Position numbers and translations under genes: made by a program. 64,000 nt of DNA from Cyclobacteriaceae bacterium. Its GTDB lineage: Bacteria > Bacteroidota > Bacteroidia > Cytophagales > Cyclobacteriaceae. How positions within the stretch are numbered: position 1 is the first letter of the stretch; each line of letters starts with the position of its first letter. Below, in pieces: positions 1 to 8,456 of this stretch. The notes below the pieces were generated by a model. It was not told where the DNA came from and made no database searches. It worked only from the letters and a program-made list of their open reading frames with translations. Where the stretch lies: contig JANQOR010000032.1 of assembly GCA_028285685.1 (NCBI GenBank), forward strand, positions 62,001 to 126,000, given 5' to 3'.

Positions 1-1
1 A

Positions 2-85
2 ATCACGATCGAATACGGAAAAAGTTCACCAAAGGAAAAATTGATACTAATTGTTACCAAGGACGGAGTCAAGCTGGTTGAGTAG
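2..85 (+). CDS. 3' end of an unidentified gene (partial)
   Basis: A reading frame enters from the left edge and ends at TAG 83-85, giving about 27 residues ending KLILIVTKDGVKLVE. The alternating hydrophobic and charged residues read like a genuine beta-strand C-terminus, and the frame points toward gcvP on the opposite strand, a normal convergent arrangement. The fragment is too short to assign a family. The other frames are less protein-like. Confidence 0.45.
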   Translation: MTIEYGKSSPKEKLILIVTKDGVKLVE

Positions 86-105
86 TCTACTTGTCCAGCT
101 CGCAA

Positions 106-2973
106 TTATCCTTCTACCTCTTCATAAGCATCAACTGGCAGACAACTACAAACCAGGTTTCGATCACCATAGGCATTATCAACTCTACTGACTGATGGCC
201 AGAATTTATTTTCCCTAACATAACTCGCTGGAAATGCAGCGACTTCTCGCGAATAGGGATATTCCCAGTCATCCGCAACTAGCGTTTTGTAAGAATGTGG
301 CGAATTCTTGAGTGGGTTATTCTGGGCATCCAAAATTTCGTCGATAACCTGCTGGATTTCAGCTCGAATAGAAATCATAGCTTCACAAAAACGATCTAGT
401 TCCTCTTTCACCTCACTCTCCGTGGGCTCAATCATCATCGTCCCCGGAACAGGGAATGAAACGGTTGGGGCATGAAAGCCATAGTCAATTAGTCGTTTGG
501 CAATGTCCTCTACTTCAATACCTGCTTTCTTAAATTCTCTGCAATCAATGATCAGCTCGTGAGCATTTTTCCCTTTTTCATTCGTATACAATACTGGATA
601 ATGATCCTTCAATTTCGAAGCGATGTAATTAGCATTTAAAATTGCAAGCTTCGTAGCATCAGTCAATCCACCAGCACCCATCATTGCAATATAGGCGTGC
701 GATATAGGTAAAATACTAGCGCTAGAAAACGGTGCGGCGGCAATGGATGGATTGTCACTCTCCTCAACGATGTGTCCTGGCAAGTACGGGGTTAAGTGTT
801 CTGCAACTCCTATAGGACCCATGCCTGGACCTCCACCTCCGTGAGGGATACAGAAAGTTTTATGCAGATTAAGGTGACAAACGTCTGCACCGATAATTCC
901 TGGTGATGTCAATCCGACTTGCGCATTCATGTTGGCGCCGTCCATGTATACCTGACCGCCATTTTGATGAATGATCTCACAGATTTCTATGATTGATTCT
1001 TCGAAAACGCCGTGAGTAGAAGGATATGTGACCATAAGTGCGGCCAATGTTTCCGAATGCTCTTGCGCCTTTTCTCTTAAATCCGTCACATCAATATTTC
1101 CGTTCTCATCACATTTAACAATGACGACCTTCATCCCTGCCATCACCGCGCTTGCCGGATTTGTCCCATGCGCAGATGAAGGAATGAGCGCAACGTTTCG
1201 TTCGGGCTGACCCAACCCCTCAAGGTAAGACTTGATGACCATCAATCCGGCATACTCCCCTTGAGCTCCTGAATTTGGCTGAAAGGAAATGGAATGAAAG
1301 CCAGTTATCTCAACCAACCAATCATGCAGCTCTGAAATCATGATTTGATATCCTTCCGTCTGGTCTTTTGGAGCAAATGGATGAATGTTTCCAAATTCAG
1401 GCCATGTCACAGGAATCATCTCTGTTGTTGCATTTAATTTCATTGTACATGAACCCAGTGATATCATAGAATGCACCAATGACAGGTCTTTATTCTCAAG
1501 TCTCTTCATATATCGGAGCAGTTCATGCTCTGAATGAAAACAGTTGAAAACCGGGTGCGTCAAGAATTCCGTTTTTCTATCGAGCGTTTCTGGGAAATTA
1601 CTTGCGAACTGTTCATTGATCGGCTCAGCCATCGATCCTTCCAATTTTGCAAACAAGTTGACAATTGCGTTCGCATCCGCTACGGTGTGTGATTCGTCAA
1701 ACGAAATCCCTACTCCGTCATCATAATACCGCAAATTGATTTTTTGATTTTCACTCAACTTTTTCAGTTCCACTTTTTTAGCGTTTTCAAGGTCAATTCT
1801 TAACGTATCAAAAAATGTCTCACTTCTGTTTTTGAAGCCCAATGTTGAAAGTTGACTGGCTGTTTCTTTTGCAAGTCCATGTGTGCGGAGTGCAATTTGC
1901 TTTAACCCCTTCGCGCCGTGATATACAGTATACATAGATGCCATCACTGCCAAAAGCACCTGGGCCGTGCAAATATTAGAGGTGGCACGTTCTCGCTTAA
2001 TGTGTTGCTCCCTGGTTTGCAAAGCCATTCTATAGGCATCATTGCCATGAGCATCCTTGGATGCACCAATAATTCTTCCCGGGATCGCTCTTTTGAAGTC
2101 TTCACGCGTAGCAAAGAATGCCGCATGCGGACCTCCGTATCCCATAGGCACTCCGAACCTTTGTGATGTCCCAACAACCACGTCCGTTCCCCAATCCCCA
2201 GGTGCTGTTACAAGAGTCAGTGCTAAGAGATCGGTGGCACAGGCAGTAAAAACATTGTTCTCCTTTGCTGCCGCCACAATGGACGACCAATCTTTCACTG
2301 CACCCGAATTATTTGGATATTGAAACAGGATGCCGTACACGTCTTCTGCCGTAATGTCTACTGTGCTGAGGTCAACAACCGATAATTCGATTCCAAATGG
2401 AACAGCTCGGGTCTTAAGTACCTCGATAGTCTGTGGGAATACCTCCTTATCAACCAGAAACTTATTCGCTGTTTTCTTTTCACCCTTCCTGGAACCATAT
2501 AACATCGACATTGCTTCGGCAGCAGCGGTGGCCTCATCCAGCAAAGAGGCATTGGCAATTTCCATCCCGGTAAGGTCGATCACCATCGTCTGGAAGTTTA
2601 TTAGCGCCTCAAGTCTTCCCTGAGCAATCTCAGCTTGATATGGAGTGTAGGCTGTGTACCATCCCGGATTCTCTAAAATGTTACGTTGAATAACGGTGGG
2701 CACCACACAATTGTAATATCCTTGCCCAATAAATGATTTGTAGATTTTGTTTCGATCAGCCGTCTTCCTGATACTATTTAGATACTCAAACTCATTTAGT
2801 GGGTTGGGTAGTCGAAGTGCTTCTTTCTGTCTGATTGCTGCAGGTATCGCCTCGTCAATCAATTGATCTATCGACTCAACACCAACCGCATTGAGCATTT
2901 CGTGGTGATCGTTTTCAGGTCCGTTGTGGCGACTTTCAAAAGCCACTCGATCATTAAGATTAATTTCCATCAA
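106..2973 (-). CDS. gcvP: Glycine dehydrogenase (decarboxylating), P-protein of the glycine cleavage system
   Basis: A cytoplasmic PLP enzyme that decarboxylates glycine and passes the aminomethyl group to the lipoyl arm of the H-protein, feeding one-carbon units to tetrahydrofolate. At 955 residues it is the single-chain (fused alpha/beta subunit) form, the usual length of E. coli GcvP. The N-terminal SRHNGPE motif is at residues 14-20. [15 protein letters not shown] lies near 505-519. The PLP lysine is K705 in [17 protein letters not shown], with its glycine-rich loop directly after. The start follows a second ATG by one codon (MME), so either methionine is possible. No gcvT or gcvH lies next to it; in Bacteroidota these genes are often dispersed. 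No glycine riboswitch is visible upstream. Confidence 0.97.
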   Translation of the reverse strand: MMEINLNDRVAFESRHNGPENDHHEMLNAVGVESIDQLIDEAIPAAIRQKEALRLPNPLNEFEYLNSIRKTADRNKIYKSFIGQGYYNCVVPTVIQRNILENPGWYTAYTPYQAEIAQGRLEALINFQTMVIDLTGMEIANASLLDEATAAAEAMSMLYGSRKGEKKTANKFLVDKEVFPQTIEVLKTRAVPFGIELSVVDLSTVDITAEDVYGILFQYPNNSGAVKDWSSIVAAAKENNVFTACATDLLALTLVTAPGDWGTDVVVGTSQRFGVPMGYGGPHAAFFATREDFKRAIPGRIIGASKDAHGNDAYRMALQTREQHIKRERATSNICTAQVLLAVMASMYTVYHGAKGLKQIALRTHGLAKETASQLSTLGFKNRSETFFDTLRIDLENAKKVELKKLSENQKINLRYYDDGVGISFDESHTVADANAIVNLFAKLEGSMAEPINEQFASNFPETLDRKTEFLTHPVFNCFHSEHELLRYMKRLENKDLSLVHSMISLGSCTMKLNATTEMIPVTWPEFGNIHPFAPKDQTEGYQIMISELHDWLVEITGFHSISFQPNSGAQGEYAGLMVIKSYLEGLGQPERNVALIPSSAHGTNPASAVMAGMKVVIVKCDENGNIDVTDLREKAQEHSETLAALMVTYPSTHGVFEESIIEICEIIHQNGGQVYMDGANMNAQVGLTSPGIIGADVCHLNLHKTFCIPHGGGGPGMGPIGVAEHLTPYLPGHIVEESDNPSIAAAPFSSASILPISHAYIAMMGAGGLTDATKLAILNANYIASKLKDHYPVLYTNEKGKNAHELIIDCREFKKAGIEVEDIAKRLIDYGFHAPTVSFPVPGTMMIEPTESEVKEELDRFCEAMISIRAEIQQVIDEILDAQNNPLKNSPHSYKTLVADDWEYPYSREVAAFPASYVRENKFWPSVSRVDNAYGDRNLVCSCLPVDAYEEVEG

Positions 2974-3071
2974 GGGGTGCGTTTTTACAAAATTTTTAAG
3001 GCCGCTAATTTACATTAGTCCATTCAGGACTAAAAAGGTTTTCTTCCTAACCATTCCTGTAATTAATTAGT

Positions 3072-3100
3072 TTGGCCGACTTAAAATTCTCGTAGTTTTA
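3072..3100 (+). promoter_or_regulatory. Candidate promoter of the M28 peptidase gene
   Basis: TTG at 3072-3074, an 18-base spacer, then TAGTTTTA at 3093-3100. This is one base from the Bacteroidota housekeeping form TTG-N19-TAnnTTTG. It would start transcription near 3107, shortly before the first possible start codons, and so favours ATG 3128 as the real start. Confidence 0.4.
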
Positions 3101-3127
3101 AGCCCTTAAATAATGTGTGAAGAAAAA

Positions 3128-4579
3128 ATGAAAAAATTTATTTATCTGGTTGGTGTCCTTGTTGGATTTGGGTTGATTGCTCAGGACAAGCAAGCCATGA
3201 AGTATGCTAAGTCAATTAAAGTGGATGACCTCAAGGCACATCTAACCGTACTTGCCTCGGACGAGTATGAGGGACGTGAAACAGGCACGAAGGGTCAAAA
3301 GATGGCAGCCGAATATATTGCTAACTATTTTGAGGAGCTTGGCTTGGAAGCACCTGTGAACAATACTTATTTTCAAAAATTTGATCTCATCGCCAGCGAG
3401 ATCAATACCTCCTATTTCAGGAAAGATGAGGAGAAAAAAATGGTTTTCGAGGATTTTATCTATTTCTCAAGATCTGAAACTGCCGGTGAAGAATACATTG
3501 ACGTGATCATTGCTGATGAAGACGATACAATGATTGATTCATACGAAGGATCCTATGTAGCATACCTGGTGGATGAATATACAAGTATGCAGGATCGAAT
3601 TGACAAAGCGAAAGAGGCGGGGGCGAAAGGCTTCATTGAAGTAATCGAATCGGATGACAAATTTGCCTCGACGTTAAGGCGATTTTCAGGGTTTATGAAA
3701 AGACCCGGGTTGGGCCTTGAGGGCAGAGATAATGAGCGAAGTAAGATGATCATTGTGGGTAAGGAAACAATGGCCTGGATCTTTGAGAAGGAGTACGATC
3801 AGCTAAAGGCTGGAGACAAGGCCCAGGTAATCTTCAATGCTGACTATCTGGATAAGCCCATTGAAACGGAAAATGTCTTAGGACTTCTGCAGGGGACAGA
3901 AAAACCAGATGAAATCCTGGTCATCACCTCTCACTACGATCACATTGGAATAACTAACGGAGAAATAAACAATGGTGCCGACGATGATGGCTCAGGAACC
4001 GTAACTGTCTTGGAATTGGCTGAGGCCTTTACAAGTGCAGCCGCCAAAAATAGGGGACCAAAGAGAAGTATTTTGTTTATGACCGTCACCGGTGAAGAAA
4101 AAGGACTTTTGGGATCCAGGTACTATACGGACATGAACCCTGTCTATCCTCTTGAAAACACGGTGGTCAATTTGAATATTGATATGATCGGTCGTGTTGA
4201 TGAGAAACACGAAGGAAATCCTGATTACATCTACTTAATCGGTGCAGATAAATTATCTCAAGAGTTGCATGATCTATCTGAGGAAATGAACAGTTCATAC
4301 ACAAACCTGGAGCTAGATTACACTTACAACGATGAGAATGACCCTAACAGGTTTTACTACAGATCGGACCATTACAACTTTGCGAAGAACAACATTCCAA
4401 TCATTTTTTACTTCAATGGCGTTCACGCAGATTACCACAAGCCAACTGACACGATAGAAAAAATCAACTTTGAGAAAATGGAAAAGATCGCCAGGCTAGT
4501 TTTCCACACAGGATGGGAGATCGCAAATCGGGAGGAGAAACTTAACGTAGATAAGGGAGAAAATTCGGTGGGAAATTGA
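3128..4579 (+). CDS. Secreted M28-family metallopeptidase (aminopeptidase-like)
   Basis: A zinc exopeptidase of the M28 family with a PA (protease-associated) domain insert, predicted to act outside the cytoplasm. ATG 3128 gives a clean signal peptide, MKKFIYLVGVLVGFGLIAQ; the upstream ATG at 3113 would only add MCEEK. Family landmarks are all present: HYDHIG (metal His and Asp), NGADDDGSGTVTVLE (bridging Asp), TGEEKGLLGS (catalytic and metal Glu), NLNIDMIGR, and YHKPTDT near the C-terminus. The middle portion (about residues 120-250) is the PA-like insert. A paralogue with the same architecture sits at 43804-45267. The substrate is unknown. A hairpin follows the stop codon. Confidence 0.9.
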   Translation: MKKFIYLVGVLVGFGLIAQDKQAMKYAKSIKVDDLKAHLTVLASDEYEGRETGTKGQKMAAEYIANYFEELGLEAPVNNTYFQKFDLIASEINTSYFRKDEEKKMVFEDFIYFSRSETAGEEYIDVIIADEDDTMIDSYEGSYVAYLVDEYTSMQDRIDKAKEAGAKGFIEVIESDDKFASTLRRFSGFMKRPGLGLEGRDNERSKMIIVGKETMAWIFEKEYDQLKAGDKAQVIFNADYLDKPIETENVLGLLQGTEKPDEILVITSHYDHIGITNGEINNGADDDGSGTVTVLELAEAFTSAAAKNRGPKRSILFMTVTGEEKGLLGSRYYTDMNPVYPLENTVVNLNIDMIGRVDEKHEGNPDYIYLIGADKLSQELHDLSEEMNSSYTNLELDYTYNDENDPNRFYYRSDHYNFAKNNIPIIFYFNGVHADYHKPTDTIEKINFEKMEKIARLVFHTGWEIANREEKLNVDKGENSVGN

Positions 4580-4582
4580 TCA

Positions 4583-4604
4583 TTGTGGGGCAAAGGCCCC
4601 ACAA
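4583..4604 (+). terminator. Hairpin terminator after the M28 peptidase gene
   Basis: Perfect 9-bp stem TTGTGGGGC / GCCCCACAA with a 4-base loop, 3 bases after the stop codon, followed by a weak T-rich stretch (gatctttt). The hairpin is strong but the U-tract is imperfect. Confidence 0.55.
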
Positions 4605-4805
4605 GATCTTTTCAACCAGCTATGGAAAGAAAGACTATAACATCTATCTTTCTATTACAAGTATATGTCTTTTTTCGGTTTAGAAGAAACAAGACAGGCT
4701 GACTTTTATGGATTTTGGTAAATTCGCAATTTTATTTCATTTATTAGATCATAGATAGATTTTTGTTGGTGCATATTGAGCAGAAACAAAATTTACTATT
4801 AATAT

Positions 4806-4834
4806 TTGATTAGACGAGTGCGGTTTTACTATTG
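4806..4834 (+). promoter_or_regulatory. Candidate promoter of the dihydroorotase-type gene, in a 290-base gap
   Basis: TTG 4806-4808, 18-base spacer, TACTATTG 4827-4834 (one mismatch to TAnnTTTG). Transcription would begin near 4841, leaving a leader of about 50 bases before ATG 4893. This argues against the longer open frame that begins at TTG 4806, which overlaps the promoter itself. The rest of the gap (4605-4805) is AT-rich and I see nothing else in it. Confidence 0.45.
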
Positions 4835-4892
4835 GTGTATACAACCGTCAGCTGTGCAAAATATTCCAATCGTAACTAAAATTAGTACAAAG

Positions 4893-6227
4893 ATGTACTT
4901 GATTAAAGGGGCCCATATCATAAATGAAGGTAGCATTTCCGTGCGAGATGTTTACATTAAGGATGAGCGTATCGCGCATATTGGCAGCAATTTAGACATA
5001 GAAGAAAATGCTATAGAAATCGATGCAGAAGGGCTTTATTTACTCCCCGGAGTCATCGACGACCAGGTACATTTTAGAGAGCCAGGACTTACGCACAAAG
5101 GAGATATCTTCTCCGAATCTCGTGCCGCAGTGGCAGGCGGTGTGACCACTTATATGGAAATGCCAAATGTTAACCCTCAAACCATCACACAAAAACTACT
5201 TGAAGAGAAGTATCAAATTGGAGCGCAAAAATCTCTTGCCAATTACTCCTTTTACATGGGCTCCACCAATGACAATTTGGATGAAGTCCTGAAAACAGAT
5301 CCTAAATCTGTTTGTGGCATTAAAATATTTATGGGTTCATCCACAGGCAATATGCTGGTGGATGATCCACAAACACTTGAAAATATTTTTCGAAATGCAC
5401 CGATCCTGATTGCGACACATTGTGAGGATGAGGAGACGATCAAAACGAATCAAACCATCTACCAGGAGCTTTATGGAGATGATATTCCATTAAAATTTCA
5501 TCCGGTCATTCGAAGTGAAGAAGCCTGCTATCTTTCATCATCTCGGGCTGTGGAATTAGCTAAAAAAAATGATACCAGGCTTCACATCTTGCATATTTCT
5601 ACTGGAAAAGAGACAGAGCTGTTCACCAACACTGAACCTCTTGGTAAAAAGAAAATAACCTCAGAAGTATGTATCCATCACCTCTGGTTCTCAGATGTGG
5701 ACTATGATGAAAAAGGAGTATTTATTAAGTGGAATCCTGCAGTAAAGACTTCCGACGATCGTGACCAAATCTGGAAAGCACTCCTTGATAATCAAATTGA
5801 TGTGATCGCGACAGATCATGCGCCGCACACACTCGAAGAAAAGCAGAATCCCTATACGAAGGCCCCATCTGGTGGACCACTCATTCAGCACACGCTAAAC
5901 GCCATGCTCGATTTCTATCATAGCGGAAAAATCTCCCTGGAAAGGATCGTTGAAAAGATGTGTCATGCTCCAGCCAAGTGCTTTGATGTAGCAGAGAGAG
6001 GTTACATTCGCGAGGGCTATTTTGCCGATTTAATTCTTGTAGATCTAGATAAACCTTGGCAAGTAAACTCGAAAAACATTCTAGCTAAGTGTGGATGGTC
6101 TCCCTTTGACGGTCATACGTTTCGATCTTCCGTGACTCACACATTTGTTTCCGGGCACTTAGCCTATCAGAATGGATCTCTCGACGACTCAGTTTTAGGA
6201 AAGAGACTTTCATTTGATCGAGATTAA
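4893..6227 (+). CDS. pyrC: Dihydroorotase-type cyclic amidohydrolase (Bacteroidota PyrC form)
   Basis: A member of the amidohydrolase superfamily, predicted to interconvert carbamoyl-aspartate and dihydroorotate in pyrimidine synthesis. ATG 4893 gives MYLIKGAHIINEG, the usual N-terminal beta strand. The fold motifs are LPGVID, HFREPGLTHKGD, the carboxylated-lysine region GIKIFMGSSTGNM, ATHCEDE, LHILHIST and ATDHAPHTLEEK (catalytic Asp). The first His of the canonical metal pair HxH is Gln here (DDQVHF); from memory this is usual in Bacteroidota homologues. About 444 residues, the normal length. A hydantoinase or allantoinase activity cannot be excluded from sequence alone. Confidence 0.85.
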   Translation: MYLIKGAHIINEGSISVRDVYIKDERIAHIGSNLDIEENAIEIDAEGLYLLPGVIDDQVHFREPGLTHKGDIFSESRAAVAGGVTTYMEMPNVNPQTITQKLLEEKYQIGAQKSLANYSFYMGSTNDNLDEVLKTDPKSVCGIKIFMGSSTGNMLVDDPQTLENIFRNAPILIATHCEDEETIKTNQTIYQELYGDDIPLKFHPVIRSEEACYLSSSRAVELAKKNDTRLHILHISTGKETELFTNTEPLGKKKITSEVCIHHLWFSDVDYDEKGVFIKWNPAVKTSDDRDQIWKALLDNQIDVIATDHAPHTLEEKQNPYTKAPSGGPLIQHTLNAMLDFYHSGKISLERIVEKMCHAPAKCFDVAERGYIREGYFADLILVDLDKPWQVNSKNILAKCGWSPFDGHTFRSSVTHTFVSGHLAYQNGSLDDSVLGKRLSFDRD

Positions 6228-6231
6228 TCCC

Positions 6232-6261
6232 TTGCAGATTTGTTAACTGCTGTTACCTTTG
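6232..6261 (+). promoter_or_regulatory. Strong promoter driving the tRNA-His transcript
   Basis: TTG at 6232-6234, exactly 19 bases, then TACCTTTG at 6254-6261: a full match to the Bacteroidota consensus TTG-N19-TAnnTTTG. The predicted start near 6267 lies just before the first hairpin of the structured element below, so that element and tRNA-His should be on one transcript. Confidence 0.7.
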
Positions 6262-6266
6262 CAGAC

Positions 6267-6400
6267 CGTTTGGTCGCCTGCGCCAAAGGCTTCGGCGACC
6301 GGGATTAGATGGTGGTGTAGTTCCCCTATAGCTTTTGGGAGAAGAACGCCTAAAAATGTTCCACCGGTCCATCTCAATTGCCCGGGTTCCTTGGGCAAAA
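6267..6400 (+). ncRNA. Structured transcribed element resembling a collapsed tRNA-His
   Basis: This stretch between the promoter and tRNA-His has dense pairing. The first hairpin is GGTCGCC (6272-6278) with GGCGACC (6294-6300). Next, AGATGG-T-GGTG pairs with CACC-GGT-CCATCT (about 6307-6374), enclosing GTTC-CCC / GGG-GAAC. Last comes TTGCCC / GGGCAA (about 6378-6398). Its middle shares blocks with the tRNA-His downstream: ATGGTGGT(T)GTAGTTC, AGAACGCCT and TTCCACC, in the same order. It lacks the His anticodon arm and a T arm. I infer either a degenerate tandem copy or a leader RNA built from tRNA-like parts. It is not a tRNA, tmRNA or SRP RNA that I recognise. Confidence 0.45.
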
Positions 6401-6404
6401 CATG

Positions 6405-6478
6405 GTGGTTGTAGTTCAGTTGGTTAGAACGCCTGATTGTGGTTCAGGAGGTCGCCGGTTCGAGTCCGGTCTTCCACC
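6405..6478 (+). tRNA. tRNA-His (anticodon GTG)
   Basis: Cloverleaf by eye: D stem GTTC/GAAC, anticodon stem CCTGA/TCAGG around TTGTGGT with anticodon GTG, and T arm GCCGG-TTCGAGT-CCGGT. The base before position 1 (6404) is G and the discriminator (6478) is C, giving the extra G-1:C73 pair that histidyl-tRNA synthetase needs. CCA is not encoded. The acceptor stem GTGGTTG / CTTCCAC has two apparent T-T mismatches at pairs 5:68 and 6:67. Confidence 0.93.
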
Positions 6479-6485
6479 CTTCAAC

Positions 6486-6516
6486 AGACTCCTTTTTTTA
6501 AAGGGGTCTTTTTTTT
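6486..6516 (+). terminator. Intrinsic terminator after tRNA-His
   Basis: Stem AGACTCCTTT / AAAGGGGTCT (one G-T wobble), 4-base loop, followed by a run of T at 6509-6516. A textbook rho-independent terminator 8 bases after the tRNA. Confidence 0.85.
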
Positions 6517-6690
6517 GTCCTTTCTGTATAAGATTGTCCCTAAGAGCCAAAAGTGATTTGGAAAAGTCAAATCGCAAGCCTTAACAACTAATCCAGGCTA
6601 TCTTCCCAAAAACCTCGTTTACCTCGCAATTCCAAGGCCAATCATCGATTGGATTTGGGAATCGTCAATCAATAGTTGAATTTAATCTGA

Positions 6691-6698
6691 TAGCTTTG
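6691..6698 (+). promoter_or_regulatory. Candidate -7 element of the glycan cassette
   Basis: TAGCTTTG matches TAnnTTTG exactly and lies 15 bases before ATG 6714. No TTG is found at the expected distance upstream, so this is a partial promoter match. The rest of 6517-6690 shows no gene and no clear structure. Confidence 0.4.
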
Positions 6699-6713
6699 AA
6701 GAATTGACAAAAG

Positions 6714-8450
6714 ATGATTGTGCGTTTTTCTCTTTGGCGGAAGATCAAATATGTGCTAAGACATGTGGATGGTCTGAAATCCTTACGATATTCCATCCTT
6801 CTGGGAAGCATAGGCGGCTTCCTGGATTTAATTGCTTTCTCCGCACTGCTTCCACTGCTATTAAACCTGGTCTATCCCAACTCCCTACAAAGAATACCCT
6901 ATCTCGAAACTCTCAGAGACTTTGGAAATATTGAAGAGACAAATCACCTTTTTTTCATAGTAATACTCGGATCGGCCATTTTAGTCAAGAACCTAATTCT
7001 CCTCATCTTCACTAAGAAGCAGCTAAAAATCATCTATTCCATTGCTACAAGACTAACCGAAGTTTTAGTTACCAAATACTATGAGCAGGACTATCAGGCA
7101 TATCTTAGCAAGAACTCTAGTGAGGTTTCGAAAGTTATTTCAACTACTCCGCTTAGCTTTTCTCACAACATTTTTAGGTCTATCCAATACATTGTTTCTG
7201 AACTAATTGTAACTGTATTTATTTCTATTTTCCTACTAATAGCAAGTCCCCTGGCTTTTGCGATCAGCCTTGTAAGCGTGGCCCTTCTTTCGGTATTTAT
7301 TTGGTTCTTCGTTAAAAAAAGAGCTCAAGAATTGGACGAGAAATTCAAAAATATTTTCAGTTTGGTTACAAAAGAGCTCTATACAGCAATTGATCACTAC
7401 CTGTCGATTAGAATAATGAGAAGGTCACACTACTTCGTAGACAGGTTCCTCAAGCTCTACCACTCTCGCAATCTTTTTAACGCACAATCAGAGTTTTACA
7501 AGGTTATGTCAGGCCGGATATTTGAAATTTTCGGCTTAGCAGGCTTTATCCTCATTTACTTGTTGATTCATTATGAGATTCTTGAATCTGAAGGAGTTGT
7601 GCTACTCATGACAATTTTTACAATCGCTCTTTACAAGGTCATACCTATTACTAACAAAATACTTAGCCACGCTACCATCATTAAAGCGAATCAACATCTT
7701 GTCGACATACTTGAACATAACCTAAAAGAAACTTCTGAGCCGGTCATTGAAAAAGAAGTGGTAGTATTTAATGACAAAATAGAACTTGATGAAATCGCTT
7801 TTTCCTACAATAGAACCAGCAAGAAGGTGCTAAACGGGATCAACATGAAGATCCAGAAGGGGGATTGGCTTGGAATTGTAGGGGAAAGTGGATCTGGGAA
7901 ATCCACACTTCTAAAAATCGTACTTGGTGTGCTCCAACCCCAAGCCGGTTCTGTAAGCATCGATGGAGTTTCCCTAGAAAAGGTGCACCTTGAGGATTGG
8001 TTCTCCAAGGTGGGATACATGCATCAAAGCTCAGATGTAATTGACGCCAGCCTGGCAGAAAACATATCGTTTGGTGAGCCGATTGATGCGAATAGGGAAG
8101 GGCGAATTCACGGCTTACTGAAACAGCTAGGTTTAGAAGAGTTGGCACAGCAACAAACGGATGGCATTTATACTTTGCTGGGAGAGAGAGGAGCTAAAAT
8201 TTCCGGAGGGCAAGCAAAAAGAATCTGTCTCGCCAGGGTACTTTTCAACAATGCACAAGTTTTACTCCTTGATGAGTTCGCTAATGAAACGGACACGGCT
8301 AGCAATGAGGTTCTCCTAAGCCATCTTTATCAACTTAATCGTGATGGAATGACTATAATCCAAGTCTCACATCAAATGGACGCCTTGAAGTATTGCACAA
8401 AAATCTACAAGTTTGAGGGCCCTGATAGACTCAGTTTAGTTGGCCACTGA
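6714..8450 (+). CDS. ABC exporter, fused membrane and ATPase domains (flippase-like)
   Basis: A half-transporter of the type I exporter class: about six membrane helices in residues 1-320, then the nucleotide-binding domain. Walker A is GESGSGKST (about 388-396), the signature is ISGGQAKRICLAR (about 496), Walker B is VLLLDEFAN (about 517), and the H-loop is VSHQMD (about 552). The D-loop FANETD departs from the common ATSALD. The length (578 residues) and the two glycosyltransferases and sulfotransferase-like gene directly behind it suggest export or flipping of a lipid-linked glycan, in the manner of PglK or MsbA. The exact substrate is unknown. The protein must act as a dimer. Confidence 0.85.
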   Translation: MIVRFSLWRKIKYVLRHVDGLKSLRYSILLGSIGGFLDLIAFSALLPLLLNLVYPNSLQRIPYLETLRDFGNIEETNHLFFIVILGSAILVKNLILLIFTKKQLKIIYSIATRLTEVLVTKYYEQDYQAYLSKNSSEVSKVISTTPLSFSHNIFRSIQYIVSELIVTVFISIFLLIASPLAFAISLVSVALLSVFIWFFVKKRAQELDEKFKNIFSLVTKELYTAIDHYLSIRIMRRSHYFVDRFLKLYHSRNLFNAQSEFYKVMSGRIFEIFGLAGFILIYLLIHYEILESEGVVLLMTIFTIALYKVIPITNKILSHATIIKANQHLVDILEHNLKETSEPVIEKEVVVFNDKIELDEIAFSYNRTSKKVLNGINMKIQKGDWLGIVGESGSGKSTLLKIVLGVLQPQAGSVSIDGVSLEKVHLEDWFSKVGYMHQSSDVIDASLAENISFGEPIDANREGRIHGLLKQLGLEELAQQQTDGIYTLLGERGAKISGGQAKRICLARVLFNNAQVLLLDEFANETDTASNEVLLSHLYQLNRDGMTIIQVSHQMDALKYCTKIYKFEGPDRLSLVGH

Positions 8451-8456
8451 TGTGAT

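Noticed and set aside
2057-2323. Several + strand frames of 60-97 codons within gcvP
   Set aside because: All are shadows of the P-protein on the other strand and have no own start or composition.
3000-3112. Glycine riboswitch before gcvP
   Set aside because: The 140 bases upstream on the minus strand show no tandem aptamer-like structure.
6378-6584. A 68-codon + strand frame across tRNA-His
   Set aside because: It runs through the tRNA and terminator; the product is an artefact of structured RNA sequence.
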